DNA of 64,000 nt from Cynocephalus volans (taxonomy: Eukaryota; Chordata; Mammalia; Dermoptera; Cynocephalidae). The stretch lies in contig NC_084462.1 of NCBI RefSeq assembly GCF_027409185.1, forward strand, positions 21,303,577-21,367,576, in the 5' to 3' direction. The position numbers and the translations under genes are program-made. This document shows, piece after piece, positions 21,589-34,004 of the stretch. The first letter of the stretch is position 1. Each line of letters opens with the position of its first letter. A model generated the notes under the pieces. It did not search any database, was not told the origin of the DNA, and worked only from the letters and a program-made list of their open reading frames with translations.

Positions 21589-22216
21589 GCTCCCACTTAT
21601 AAGTGAGGACATGTGGTATTTCTCTTTCTGTGCCTGGCATAATTTTCGCCAAGCTCATCCATGTTGCTATGAATGGCAGAATTTCATTCCTTTTTTATGG
21701 CCGAGTAGTGTTGCATTGTGTATATATAACACAATTTCTTTATCCAGTTGTCCATCGGTGGACATTTAGGTTGGTTCCATATCTAGGCTATTGTGAATAG
21801 AGCTGCAATAAACATGAGACTGCAGGTGTCCCTTCAACATGATGGTTTCCATTCCTCTGGGTATATACCCAGCAGTAGAATTGCTGGATCATATGGCAGT
21901 TCTATCTGTAGTTGTTTGAGAAACTTCCTTACTGTTTTCCATAATGGCTGTACTAATTTACAGTCCCTCCAACAATGTTAGGAGGGTTCTTCTCTCTCCA
22001 CATCCTCACCACTGTTTGTTATTCTCAGTCTCTTTGATAATAGCCATTCTAACTGGGGTCAGATGATATCTCAATGTAGTTTTGGTTTGAATTTCTCTGA
22101 TGATGAGTGACGTTGAGCATTTTTTCACATACCTGTTGCCTGTCTGTATGTCTTCTTTTAAGAAATGTCTGTTTGGTTCCTTTACCCATTTTTTAATCAG
22201 CAGATATCAAGTTTTA

Positions 22217-23814
22217 AAATGATATATTTGATTGCAACATTTGCCATTTAAAATTTTTGCAAACATATTGGCATATAGAAAAATGAAACATAATTTAGTC
22301 CTATGGGCTTTTCAATCACACAGCAGCTCTTAGGTGGATAAATAACCTTGAATTAGGCCTTGGCCCTGGCAGTTGGGTGAGGGAAACCCAGGCATTCATG
22401 TTTCCTCTTGATAAACATTTGCCCCAAGGGACTCACCAAGCCAACATGTCCCGAAAATTCACCTTCTAAGTGTCGGTGAACAGGACAGATAAAACTTTGA
22501 ATGTAAAATGTGATACTTGCTTTTTGGCAAATATATTTCAGAGTTTGCTGTAGCTCTTCAGAGGTTGTTTTTAACTGGTCATTTGGAATATGAGACTCCA
22601 AAAGGGGCCATGACAGGTTGTAGCCATGTCAGAGCCTCATCACATGGGAGAAACTTGTTCTTTGTTACTTACACAATATGTGGCTAAGACCACTTTGGAA
22701 AATGTAGTACAGCTTCCTATTAAATTGAACAAAGGAAAAAAAGCCTTTTCAAAGTGGGAAAATAGAAATTATAAAACTTTAAAAAATGTCTTTTCACCAT
22801 TAAATTTTGACTTGAATATGGCTACTTGCCACTGTCTTTTTTTTCAGAGCTGAGGTCTCTTAAATAAAGCTGAAAATTCTTACATTGAAAGGCACTTCCT
22901 TCTGTTATTTTATCACCTTCCTGGTTTTGTCTAATCTCACCCAGATTACAGTCGTATTTCTTGGTCTTTTTAATGTGCATATTAAAGTTTCACGCACAGA
23001 GTCTTTGTTCTGCCGTCTTGACTTTTTGTGCACTCTTAGGCATATTTTGGGACTCTTACAAAGAGAAATGTTTGCTTTAAATATCCTTAATGCCTTTAAA
23101 CCTACTTTGTCATGTTCAACTTCTAAAATTTTCATGCGTTCGGATGAGGTATTTTATTTAGAGAGCATTTTGTTTTAATTAAGCCCATCTTAAGAGACAC
23201 TCAATTTTTGCCAAGAATGTGCTTTCTCCTTTACAAATCAGTTATATTTATAACATTCATAAACTAAGTTATTAGCCAAGGCAACTTTTAGCTGCACTGT
23301 GGTTGTGTCTTCTAAGTTCATGGCAGATTTAAAGAAAATAAGAACAGCCTAAGCCAAAACATGATGACAAATCAAGACACTGTAAACACACATGGACTTT
23401 ATTTTCAATAACTTTTTTTTTCTTAAATGCTGGGTTTTTTTTATTGCTTTATAGAACAATCTCTCATCTCTAAATGGAACACTAAGGGAGGTTGCTATGT
23501 TTGTGAGCATTGGTGTGTTTTATTTTTTGAGATGTGACTGCTCTATCTATGGAGAAAAGTTATAGTGGAAATTTCAATTCTTCCTTTGTTTGATTAGGCT
23601 GCATTTAAAAATTAAAGCTTATTTTTTCTGAATATTATATGTCCCCATAATAGAATATATAGGAAAAACAGAAAAATTAAAGTCATGTGTAGACCTCTTA
23701 CCAAAAGGCAACCAATGATATTATTTTGGCCTATTTTACTGGTGATATTTTATGTGTAATTTTATTTTCTTCTTTTGTGGTTAAAATCATGTTATGTATG
23801 TATTTTTTTAATCC
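22217..23814. other. Unique intergenic sequence
   Basis: No gene or firm repeat is seen. Overlapping opposite-strand frames at 22,885-23,178 have no known domain. Confidence 0.45.
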
Positions 23815-24235
23815 GGATTTTATTATGGTAAATATATATAACATAAAAATTTGCCATTTTAACCATTTTTAAGTGTGCAGTTCAGTGGCATTAAGCATAT
23901 TCACACTTTTGTGCAACCACCACCAACATCCATCTCCAGAACTTTTTCATCTTCTCAAACTGAAACTCTGTCCCCAGTAAACAACTCTGCATCCCTCTGC
24001 TCCCGCCCACTGGCAACCACCCTTCTACTTTCTGTCTCTATGGATTTGTTACACTGCTTTTAAAACAATATTATATCACAAGTATTTTTCCAAATTATTA
24101 AGATCATTTTATGACTGCATAATATTTCACCATACGGGTTTGTGTAAAGACTTACTGAATGTATCCCTACTGTTGGGATAGGCTTTTGCTACTTTTCCAT
24201 TACAAGTAATGCTTTGACAAGCATTTGAGACATCA
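23815..24235 (-). repeat. L1M fragments, minus strand
   Basis: An L1M 3'UTR in reverse complement (CCATTTTAACCATTTTTAAGTG, TTCAGTGGCATTAAGCATAT) runs to about 24,058. It is followed by weaker L1 ORF2-like text to 24,235. Confidence 0.75.
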
Positions 24236-24239
24236 AAAA

Positions 24240-25137
24240 TGATCTGTATTTCTGTGCTTGTTTAGGATGAATTCCTAGAAGGAGAAATTACCAGTTGAAA
24301 AAGTGTGAAAATTTTAAAGAGTTTTTAATGATATTCTCAATTTGCTCTTTCTAAAGGGTTTTATCAATTCATTCTCCTGGCATCTGTACACATGATGCCT
24401 ACTTCTTGTTGAATTTTTTTTTTTTTTTAATCATTTGTAGCATCTCTTATAAATGGCTTGTTTGTATTCAGTTTATTACTCTGGGGGCAAAAATACAGTG
24501 AAAACTAAGCATACTGAGATGCAGCTATTCTTATAAATAATTCCACAGATGAACTTTCTGTGGCCTACCGTGGAGGTTCAGCTGTTCACGTTGCAAGTCC
24601 TTCCCATCAGATTTCAAATTTCATATGAGTTTTCTGTTTTCTAGCAAATTTCTGAGCTTCCCTACTTGTACACTAGTGATGTGGAAAAGAGCCTCTCAAA
24701 AGGAGCCAAGACTCAGGTCCTAAGCTATGTGACTGTGACCTCTCTGAGCCCTGGGTCCACCCCGAGGGCTTGCCTGGCTCTAAAGCCCATGTGAAAAACA
24801 ACACTCTGAAACTCTCAAGGACCACCTGACCTCTGATAAGGGAAATATCTGGTACACTGTAGTCATGCGCTAGATGCTAAGCTCCAATCGGTGGTTACAT
24901 TTTTGATAGTGTAAGCAGAACTTGATAAAGTAGTAAAATTCATTCCCTGCCCTTATAAATCAGTTCTGAAGGGGAAAGAAGTATATTAAACCTGGGCCAC
25001 CAATTTTATTGATTAGAGAATTCCATTGAGGACCCTAGCTCCACATTCTAGCCCTAAAATGTTCATATCAGGTGTCTTTGAGAGGCGGCCACAGAGTGAC
25101 AGCTCTCTTCTATTTTTTTTCATAATAGCTAATATGG
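24240..25137. other. Mostly unique intergenic sequence
   Basis: A weak plus-strand MIR may lie at about 24,690-24,770 (TAAGCTATGTGACTGTGACC). No gene is seen. Confidence 0.35.
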
Positions 25138-25222
25138 GGGAGGGGTCTTCAAAAAGTTCATGGAAAGATTCATTGTACCTTTTAAATCCATTTTTCCAAG
25201 AACTTTTTGAAATATCCCCGGA
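25138..25222. mobile_element. Mariner-like palindromic MITE
   Basis: The ends are inverted repeats around CTTCAAAAAGTTCATGGAAA (left) and, inverted, TTTCAAAAAGTTCTTGGAAA (right), with an AT-rich centre. A second copy lies at 46,974. Confidence 0.75.
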
Positions 25223-25390
25223 TATGTGCCAGGCACATAATGTAAATGATCTGTAATCCTAAGAACAACTCTGCAAGGCAGGTAGGATTGTCACCATGAA
25301 TAATCCACAAAGCCAAGGCTCAGGGAGGCAATCGCTTTGCTTCAAGTCACACGCCAGGTGAGTCGGAGCAACGTCTCTTCATTCTGCACT
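25213..25390 (-). repeat. MIR SINE, minus strand
   Basis: Reverse-complement MIR text is visible: TGTGCCAGGCACATAATGTA, CTGCAAGGCAGGTAGGATTG, GGCTCAGGGAGGCAATCGC, TTCAAGTCACACG. Confidence 0.7.
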
Positions 25391-25407
25391 TAGATTTGGG
25401 AACATAT

Positions 25408-26060
25408 ACATATTTTTAATTGAGGTGAAATTTACATAACATAAAATTAACCATTTTAAAGGGAACCATTCAGTGACATTTAGTACATAAACAATGTTGC
25501 GCAACCACCACCCCTATCTACTTTCAAAACATTTTCATCCCCTCAAAATGGGACCTCCTACCCATTAAACAGTCACTCTCCATTCCCTCCTCCTCCCAGC
25601 AGCGCAACCACCGATCTACTTTCTGTCTCTATAAACTGACCTATTCTAGACATTTCGTATAAGCGGAATTGCATAATATACTATGCGGCCTTTTATGTCT
25701 GGCTTCTTTCACTCACCATACTATTTTCAAGGTTCATTCATGTCATAGCATGCATCAGAACTTCACTCCTTTATGGCTGAGAGATATTCTGTTGTTCGTA
25801 TATACCACGATTTGTTTATCCATTCATCCGCTGATGGACATTTGTGATGTTTCCACCTTTTGATCATTGTGAGTAGTGCTATTAGGAACTTGTGTGTACA
25901 TGTATTTGTTTGAGCAACTGGTTTCAGTTCTTTTGGGTACGTATTCAGGAGTGGAATTGCTGGGTTATTTGGTAATTCTATGTTCAAAGTTTTGAGAAAC
26001 TGTCAAACTTCATTCTCACCAGCAATGTGTGAGGGCTCCATTTCTCCACATCCTCGCATG
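25408..26060 (-). repeat. L1M 3' end, minus strand
   Basis: This is a long L1M 3'UTR and ORF2 C-terminus in reverse complement. The minus frame at 25,763-25,987 shows ORF2 text such as NNPAIPLLNTYPKELK and CPSADEWINK. Confidence 0.9.
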
Positions 26061-28265
26061 GGGACCATAGCTCAAAGCCAGGTGGGCCTTCTCTGATCCT
26101 CTGTCATAGTGATGGAGGTCTTGATAACCTCCACTGCTATTTCTCTCCATAATTCACACCATGGAATGTTGACTGAAGAGCAGCTGTTGTGATCTGGTAA
26201 TGGCCTTTAATTCTGTTAACTTGAAAATTCATACAACTGTAAGAGCTGGAAGAGACTTTGGAAGAAACATAGTTCAGATGAATCTTCTGTCAGCTCCACT
26301 TGATGCGTCTCATGATGGGAAGCTCTTGACACTGTGGGGTGGACATTGACATCATTTGACTGTTCTTTGGAGCAGAAATCTATTTCTTTAGAAATGGAGA
26401 TTCAGAGAGGGCTCCCCAGAGCAGGGGAGGCCTGAGCTGCACTTTGAGGGTATTGAGTTGACCAGGGGAAGAAAGTGGAGGTATGTTTCTGGCAGAGGAA
26501 AAGTCACGAGAGACATTTTCCAACTAGGTCATGTGCACTATGGCGCCTGCCCCATCGGGGGACTCGTTGGTGTGAGTTGCTTGGTGGCTAATGCCAGAAG
26601 AGAGTTGTGGTCTCACCGGCAGGCCATCCCTGCTTCATCGTCTTCCTAGTTCTTTAATATTTGGTGGTGTTTGTTTCTTGGCCTGAGACTCACAGCCCCC
26701 TCATCTTTCCTTGGCGTGAGTTTTGTAGGAGACACTTTGTTTTCAATCCTCCGGGGCAGGCTGATGCAACGTCTATAATGAAATGTGTCAGTTATTAAAT
26801 TTCACACCTAAATGAATAATTCTTGCTGAAGACTTCAGGGTGCAATGTGAGGAAGTAATATACACCTCAGAATACACAGAATTCAGACCAGCCTGGTGGG
26901 ATGGAAATTTAAAAAATCCTCCAGTGATTGAACTACAAATCATGTCCTCCCTGTGGCCCTCATAGGCCACTTTTTGCTTCAAAGCGAGAATACCTGGGAT
27001 TTAAACTGATAAATATAAGTCAACTCTTATTTGTCAATGATGGCTGGGGACAAGGGCGAATCATAAATAAACAGGTAACATTTGTATTGCGGTTTAGCTA
27101 ATATCGTTAGAATTTTTTTCCCCCATCAAATCTTCTGTAAGTAGCAAAACAGGACTATTTGGACAGTGGTTCCTTTTATTTACTTATTTTTCTCTTTCTT
27201 CCATCCTATCATGTGGGGTGGGAATGTTGAAGGGCTATAGGTGTTCATTGCCCACGTAAGAAACAACTGGGGAAACATTAGAAGATGCTCCTACAAGAGA
27301 AAAGTGGCTAGAAATTAAATAGAAGGTCTCACGCATGCGGTCTTCTGAACAACCCAGGTTCATTTTGGTTTCCTGGCCCAGGCTCATCTACCCCAGCTCC
27401 TTCCCTGGCTCTGTGATCTCCCACCAGGGAAGGCTTATGCTGTTTCAGCTTCAGAATCAAGAATGAATCTGCTCCACATAAGGCAGATGACTTAGTAGGC
27501 AGCTCCCTTGGTTTCTGGCTCTAGGAGATTCAAATACAGGCCAAGTGGCAAGAAACCTTTCATGGAAACCATCTTTCCCTTTGTCTTCTCTCTCTTCAAT
27601 ATTCTGGTTATTAGGAATTAATTTTTCTGTGGAATTCTCCGTGCTTGGGCTGTTTTTTTGGACCAGGCCAAAGTGCTCGTGGCTTTTTTATATTTCCTTT
27701 CATTGCAATCACAAAATCCCTCCAGGCTCAGGCTCCTTCTCAGAAACCTGGCAATTAGAAGAGAAAGCCCGTCTATTACTAACACTTAATTTGTAGCCCC
27801 ATCATAAATAATGAACCTGAAGTTACGCTCAGAAAACAAATGGATGGGGTGCAATCGGCAGTGCTACATGGGAGAGTTTTCTCATGGGTTTTTGCCGCAT
27901 TCACAAAATCCAGGAAACGGATACAGCCCTTTCCATTAGGAATGAGCTGTTTGCACTTGAACGCTTAGACAGGAAACCACAGCCGGGCCATTTTTCTCAT
28001 GCACTTAAACTTGGGATTTGTTCATTGGAGCCGTTGTCTGAGGCCCCTGGACAGCATTTTCCCCCTACTGGGATCTCATAGGCCCCTTAAGGGAAGGGTC
28101 TGGCTGCAGCTGCCGCGGCACGACTCTGATTTTGATCACCTGCCAACTCAATCTTGTCCCCAGAGATGATAGTGGAGGGTAAATCCAGGAGGAGCTGTGG
28201 TCACTTCAACTCGTATTCTGTTCTTGGCTACAACAGTCAGGGTGAAGAGATGACTGTACTGTTGC
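26061..28265. other. Unique intergenic sequence
   Basis: This is a 2.2-kb stretch without recognisable repeats. Short open frames at 26,458, 27,545 and 27,884 show no known domain. It is one of the two longest repeat-poor blocks left of the CpG island. Confidence 0.5.
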
Positions 28266-28267
28266 TG

Positions 28268-29095
28268 TTGCTTTTTAAATGGAGGTGAAATTTACATAAC
28301 GTAAGATTAACCATCTCAGTCACAAAAAGACTAATACTGTATGGTTCCACTTATATGAGGTTCCTAGTGTAGTCAAATTCATAGAGACAGAAGTAGAAGA
28401 GTGGCTGCCAGGGGCTGGGGTTGGAGGGGTGAGGGGGAGTTAGTGTTTAATGTGGACAGAGTTACATCTTGGGTTGATACAAGAGTTCCGGAGACGGGTA
28501 GTCGCAACGATTGTACAACAATGCAAATGCACTAAATGCCACAGAACTGTACACTTAAAACATGATTAAAATGATACATTATGTATATATGATCACGATA
28601 AGATATATATTTATAATTTTTAAAATAATGTTTTTTAAAAATATACAATTCAGTGGCATTTAGTACGTTTCCACTGTGTACAGCCACCACTTGTATCTAG
28701 CTCCAAAAGATTTCCATCACCCCCAAAGGAAACCCCATAACCGTTAAGCAGTCACTCCTCATTTTATCCCTGCCCCAGCCCCTTACAAGCACCAATTTAA
28801 TTTCTGTCTCTGTGGATTTAATTATTCTAGATATTTCCGTAAGTGGAATTGTACAATATGTGGTCCTTGTGTCTGGCTTCTTTCACTTAGTATAATATTT
28901 GTGAAGTTCATCCATGTTGTATCATGTATCAGTGCTTCCTTCCTTTTCATGGCTGAGTAATATTCCATTGTATGGATAGACCGCCGTTTGTTTATCCATT
29001 CATCCTTTGGGGGATGTTTGGCCTGTTTCCATTTTTTAGCTGTTGTGAATAGTGCTGTTGTGAGCATTCCTATACAAGGACTTGCCTGTGTACCT
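28268..29095 (-). repeat. L1M, minus strand, split by an opposite L1M
   Basis: The 3'UTR start (GAGGTGAAATTTACATAACG) at 28,268-28,312 is separated from its continuation (TACAATTCAGTGGCATTTAG) at about 28,640. ORF2 C-terminal text (CPPKDEWINK-like, MEYYSAMKRK) then follows on the minus strand. Confidence 0.85.
28313..28625 (+). mobile_element. 5'-truncated L1M inserted in L1M, plus strand
   Basis: A plus-strand L1M 3' end (AATACTGTATGGTTCCACTT, GGCTGCCAGGGGCTGGGG, ACTGTACACTTAAAACATG) interrupts the minus-strand L1M, so it inserted later. Confidence 0.8.
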
Positions 29096-29099
29096 CTGT

Positions 29100-30395
29100 T
29101 GGGATTGTTTTTTAGCTCTCAGTTTCTTTCCTTGCCAAGAAGGCTCCCACCAGCTGCCCTTCCTCACCCATGGCCAGGTTGGTCCTGCTGTGGCCTCTGG
29201 GAGCTTGTGGGACAGGTAAAGCTTCTCAGAGAACCTGCTGGGTGACATATCTCAGAGGGTCACACCATTTAGCTGCCACCCAACAATTAGGAAGCTGCCT
29301 TGTCATGCTTCCTGGGGATATTGCCTGGTGAACACGGGCTAGGAGTTCTGTCTGTCATTGATTTTCTTAGACGGACACAGAGGGAGAAATCCCAGCTTCT
29401 GTTGGGCAGGTGCAGCAAGAGTCCACCTTCCTGAGTCACCTCTTGGATAACCTTAATTTCATCTGGATATCCTGTCTTGACTTACCTTTGATGCTAACAG
29501 GATATATAAGACATGAGGACACCAAAATGGGAGGGGAGAACAGTGGGACAGAAATTCTGTCCCAGCATGGCTCACCATTGGTGCCTTGGGAAATTGCTGC
29601 TGCCTGAATACATCTGACAGAGAGTGAGGCTCCAGCAAAGGAAGGAGTGGGATTGGCTTTTAGTTCTGACAGCATTAAAAATAATCAGCCATGGAATTTC
29701 TTTGCTGTGCAAATTCCATGCCTTTTTAATTTATTGAGGTGAAATTCACAGATGGTGATGGTGGTGGTGTTGATGGAGGTGCCAGGGAAAACCCCAAGCC
29801 TTCTAGCTGCTCGCCTTCTATCCTAAACCCAGGAGAGAAAAGGATGCAGGATGGTAAATGTCAGGAGAAAGATGTTTGGAGGAACTTGCCTTCACTCAGG
29901 AGAAGCCCAGAGAACTGAAAGCCTTTTAAGAAATTAGGATGCACTCTCACCCTGACTCACCTGCTCAGGCAGAGTGTCTCCTGCAGAGGTAAGAGGGCCT
30001 TGTTTCCTGTCTCCTTAGAACTTGGTGGCACGGAGGAGGTTAGGACGGCGTGACTAAGCTCCCAGCCGCTGACGCGGGGCCTGGTGAGGAGTTAGGCGCC
30101 TAGACGAGAATGTGCCCTGGGCATTGCGTTTATATGGCAGTGCCAGACCGTGATCTCTGTTTGCTTGCTTTCCAGCTCCTCTTTTACACACAGAAAAATG
30201 CTGCATGCTTGAGGGTGTGTCTCTTTTTTTCCCTTTCTAGAAGACAATTTTCAGTTCCCAGATGGAATCTGGGACTCATTCTGCTTGTGAGGAAGCTGCC
30301 CTGACTGCTCCAGGGATGCAGAGACTTTCCTTCCACCGGGTGTCATTAGCAAAACACTCCAGTGACCCAAGACCATCAAAAACACAGAACAAAAC
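29100..30395. other. Mostly unique intergenic sequence
   Basis: A short inverted L1M tail lies at about 29,722-29,745, followed by a small GGT/GAT-rich patch. No gene is seen. Confidence 0.4.
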
Positions 30396-30396
30396 G

Positions 30397-30844
30397 GTAT
30401 TAGTGTCCGAGGGCTGCTGCAACAAATGACCACAAACTGAAGGTGGGGGGTTGGGCGTAACTTTAAAACCACAGAAATTTATTCTGTAACTGTTCTGGAG
30501 GCCAGATTTGTGAAATCAAGGTGTCAGCAGGGCCACGCTCCTTCTGGAGGTTCAAGGGGAGGATCCCTTCCATGCCTTTCCAGCTTCTGGTGGCTGCCAG
30601 CAATCCTTGGCATTCTTTAGCTGGTAGTTGGATCATTCCAATCTGTGCCTACATTGTCACGTAGACTTCTTGCCTGCTTGTGTCTTCTTATAAGGACAAC
30701 AGTCATTGGATTTAGGGCTCCCCAATCCAGTGTGATCTTATGTTGGTTAATTACATCTGCAAAGACCCTATTTCCAAATAAGATCTCATTCTGCGGTTCT
30801 GGGTGGACATGGATTTTGGAGGGGATACTATTTAACCCAGTACA
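30397..30844 (-). mobile_element. MaLR (MLT1-like) solo LTR, minus strand
   Basis: It starts GTATTAGTGTCCGAGGGCTGC and includes ACAGAAATTTATTCTGTAAC, GCAAAGACCCTATTTCCAAA and an end CCCAGTACA. This is the inverted form of an MLT1-type LTR. Confidence 0.8.
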
Positions 30845-30998
30845 CGAAAAAACTTCAAATGGCAGCAACGATCCAAAAATCCCAAACACACAAATCTGAT
30901 TCACGCGAATCTTTGAAACACAGATTCAAAGCCCGACCATCTATGATCCCTTCCTTCTCCTCATTTAAATCCTACTGCATTCTGTTTTGTTTGTGTTT

Positions 30999-31080
30999 TC
31001 TGCTGGCCAGCACAGGGATTGAACCCCAGACCGTGGTGTGATCATTGCCACACTCTCACCAACTGAGCTACCCGGCCAGC
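30999..31080 (-). mobile_element. CYN-like SINE monomer, minus strand
   Basis: The body reads GCTGGCCAGCACAGGGATTGA to CCAACTGAGCTACCCGGCCAGC on the plus strand. The inverted B and A boxes are both recognisable. Confidence 0.8.
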
Positions 31081-31445
31081 TTGTTTGGTTTTGTTTGGAA
31101 GTTAAAACTTCCCTAGCTTGTTGGGCCCCTTCCCAGTCAATACTGTCCTGCCCCCAGGTAGCCACTGTGCAGTTTGGGTCCTCTGGGGAGCAGTTGGAAG
31201 TGAAGGGGTTCATGGGGGGCAGTGGGGCGAGGGAGCTGGATAGCAGGGGAACCTTCAGAACACAAGTGTAGCCCTATGAAAGGACAGGGGAAGGAAGGAC
31301 CTCTGCTGTGATGCAGCTCTGACCATCTCGGCCAGCATGATGCGGAGCCCCAGAGTGAAGGCTGCCTGTGAAAGGAGCCCAGAGAAGAGCCCCGTCCTCT
31401 GCCCATCACCCAGTTTCTCCCCTTGGTGACATCTCATGTAACTAT
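31081..31445. other. Unique intergenic sequence
   Basis: This block is moderately GC-rich with overlapping frames on both strands. No gene is recognised. Confidence 0.4.
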
Positions 31446-31563
31446 AATAAAATATCAAAATCAGGAAATTGACATTGACGTAAGGCGTGTGTGCAGTTCT
31501 ATGTCATTATATCACACATGCGGATCCATGTGGCCACCACCACAATCAAGATATAGAGCTTCC

Positions 31564-31740
31564 GGGCCGGCCCGTGGCTCACTCGGGAGAGTGCGGTGCT
31601 GATAACGCCAAGGCCCCGGGTTCGGATCCCATATACGGATGGCCGGTTCGCTCACTGGCTGAGCGTGGTGCTGACAGCACCAAGTCAAGGGTTAAGATCC
31701 CCTTACCGGTCATCTTTAAAAAAAAAAAAAAAAAAAAAAA
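31564..31740 (+). mobile_element. CYN SINE dimer with perfect TSD
   Basis: Two tRNA-like units are joined: the first from GGGCCGGCCCGTGGCTCACTC to GGGTTCGGATCCCATATACG, the second from GCCGGTTCGCTCACTGGCTG to CCCCTTACCGGTCATCTTT, then poly-A. AGATATAGAGCTTCC is duplicated perfectly at 31,549-31,563 and 31,741-31,755. Confidence 0.97.
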
Positions 31741-33821
31741 AGATATAGAGCTTCCTCCACCACAGAGTTTCCTTCCCTTTACAGGCACATGCATCACCCT
31801 CCCTCTAAAATATACCAACCGTGGGCAACCACTAACCTGTCTTTATAATTTTGTCACTTTGAGAATGTTACGTAAATGGAACCCTACAGTATGTCACCTT
31901 TTGAGATTGGTTTTTTTCACTCAGCATAATGCTCTTGAGATCCATCCAAGCTGTAGCATGTACCAATAGTTCATTCCTATTTTTACTGCTGAGTGGTATT
32001 GCATGGTAAGCATGTACTAGTTTGCTCGAACTATTTACCTAGTAGGACACTTTGGTTGTTTCTCGTTTTTGGCTATTACAAATAAACTGCTGTGAGCATT
32101 CATGACTGGTTTTGTATGGACATAAGTTTTCATTTCTCTGTGATAAATGTCCAGAAGTGTGATTACTGGGTTGTACGGTAAGTGTATGTTTAGTTTTTTG
32201 AGAAACTGCCAAACTGTTTCCAGAGTGGCTGTATCATTTTGCGTTCCCACCAGCACTGTATGAGATCCAGTTTCTTCCTGTCCTCTTCAGCATTTGGTAT
32301 TGTTACTAACTTTATTTAAGTGTTCTATAGGTTTGTAGTGATGTCTCACATATGTGGTCTTAATTTACATTTCCCTAGTGGCTGATGATATTGAACATCT
32401 CTTCATGTGCTTATTTTTTGTCTCTGTATCCTTTTTTGCTAAAATGTCTGTTCATGTTTTTTGCCTGTTTTGTGGTTTTTTGTGTGTTTTTGTTTTTTTA
32501 CTGCTAGGTTTTTAGAGTTCTTTATAAATTCGAGAAATGAATGCTTTGTCAGGTATGCAACAAATATTTCTCCCTGCAAATATTGCAAATATTTTTGCAA
32601 ATATTTTCTGTCTGTAACTTGTCTTTCCATCCTTTTAATAGGGCCTTTCACAGAGCAAAAGTTTTCCATTTTGATGAAGTTCAGTTTATTGATATTTTTC
32701 CTTTATGAGCTGTGCTTGGTGTCATGTCTAAGCACTTTTCACTAAGACCTAGGTCCCAAAGATTCTCTCCTCTGTCACCTATAAATATTCAGTTTCTCCA
32801 GCCCCATTTGTGGAAAAGACTATCCTTCATTGAATTGCTTTTACACCTTTGCCAAAAAGCAGTTGTCTGTACTCGTGTGGGGCTATTCCTGGGTGTATCT
32901 CAATTTGGGGAGAACTCTTTACTATGTTGAAGCTTCCGATCCATGAACACAGTATGTCTCTCCGTTTATTTAGATCTTCTCTGATTTCTTTTATCAGAGT
33001 TTTACAGTTTTCAACATACAAATCCTGAACATATTTTGTTAGATTTACACTCAAGTATTTTTTTGTGTGAGGGATTGTACATTGCATTGTATTTTTAATT
33101 TTAGTTTCTATGTGTTCATTGCTAATAGATAGACATACAATTGATTTTTATGTGTTGATCATGTATCCTGAGATGTTGCTGAACTCATAAGTTCTAGGAA
33201 AGTTTTTGTAGATTCCTTGGGATTTTCTATGTAGACAATCATTTCATCTGTACATAAGGACACTTTTACTTTTTCATCTGTTTGCCTTTTATTTCTTTTC
33301 TTGTTTTATTGTGCTGGCTAGAATTTCTGATACTGTACTGAATGGCAATGGTGAGAATGAAATCCTGGCCTTGTTTCTATTCTTAGGGGGAAAGCATCAG
33401 TCTTTCACCATTAATTATGATGTTAGCTGTGGGTTTTGTTGCAGATTTTTAAAAAAAATCAAGTTGAGGAAGTACCCCTCTATTCCTGGTGTCTTCAAGT
33501 TTTTAATAATGCATAGGTGTTGAATTTTGTCAAATGCTTTTTTTGCATTAATTGATATAATTATGTAATTTTTCTTCTTTGCCTGTTACTATGGTAGATT
33601 ATGTCAATTGATTTGTGAATACTGAACCAGTCTGGCATCCCTGCAATAAATCTCGCTCGGTCTTGGTGTAAAATTCTTTTTATATATTGCTGAATTATGT
33701 TAGCATTTTGTTAATAAATTTTGTGTCTATATTCATAAGGAATATTGTCTGTAAATTTCTTTTTTTGTACTCTTTGGTTTTGGTATCAGGGTAATATTAG
33801 CTTTATAAAATGAACTGGGAA

Positions 33822-34004
33822 TGGGCCGGCCCGTGGCTCACTCGGGAGAGTGCGGTGCCGATAACACCAAGGCCCCGGGTTCGGATCGCATATAGGGATG
33901 GCCGGTTCGCTCACTGGCTGAGCGTGGTGCTGACAACACCAAGTCAAGGGTTAAGATCCCCTTACCGGTCATCTTTTTAAAAAAATAAAAATAAAAAATA
34001 AAAA
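33822..34004 (+). mobile_element. CYN SINE dimer with perfect TSD
   Basis: It has the same structure as the 31,564 copy, with an A-rich tail interrupted by T. ATAAAATGAACTGGGAA is duplicated perfectly at 33,805-33,821 and 34,005-34,021, inside antisense L1 ORF2. Confidence 0.97.

Larger units (their letters stand above)
20928..22200 (-). mobile_element. 5'-truncated L1, minus strand, with SINE in tail
   Basis: The L1 is bounded by CAGATATCAARTTTTA at 20,912-20,927 and 22,201-22,216 (15 of 16 match). Its tail is a (TTTA)n run at 20,925-20,950. A CYN-type SINE sits between that tail and the L1 3'UTR, which begins at about 21,095. ORF2 C-terminal text, with many stops, runs to 22,200. A large pyrimidine microsatellite has expanded in the 3'UTR. 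Confidence 0.85.

Noticed and set aside
21368..21769. 133-codon plus-strand frame
   Set aside because: It is kept open by the TTCC/CCTCCCTT microsatellite and flanking antisense L1.
31487..31969. 160-codon plus-strand open frame
   Set aside because: It reads through a CYN dimer, its poly-A (a lysine run) and antisense L1. There is no domain and no splice context.
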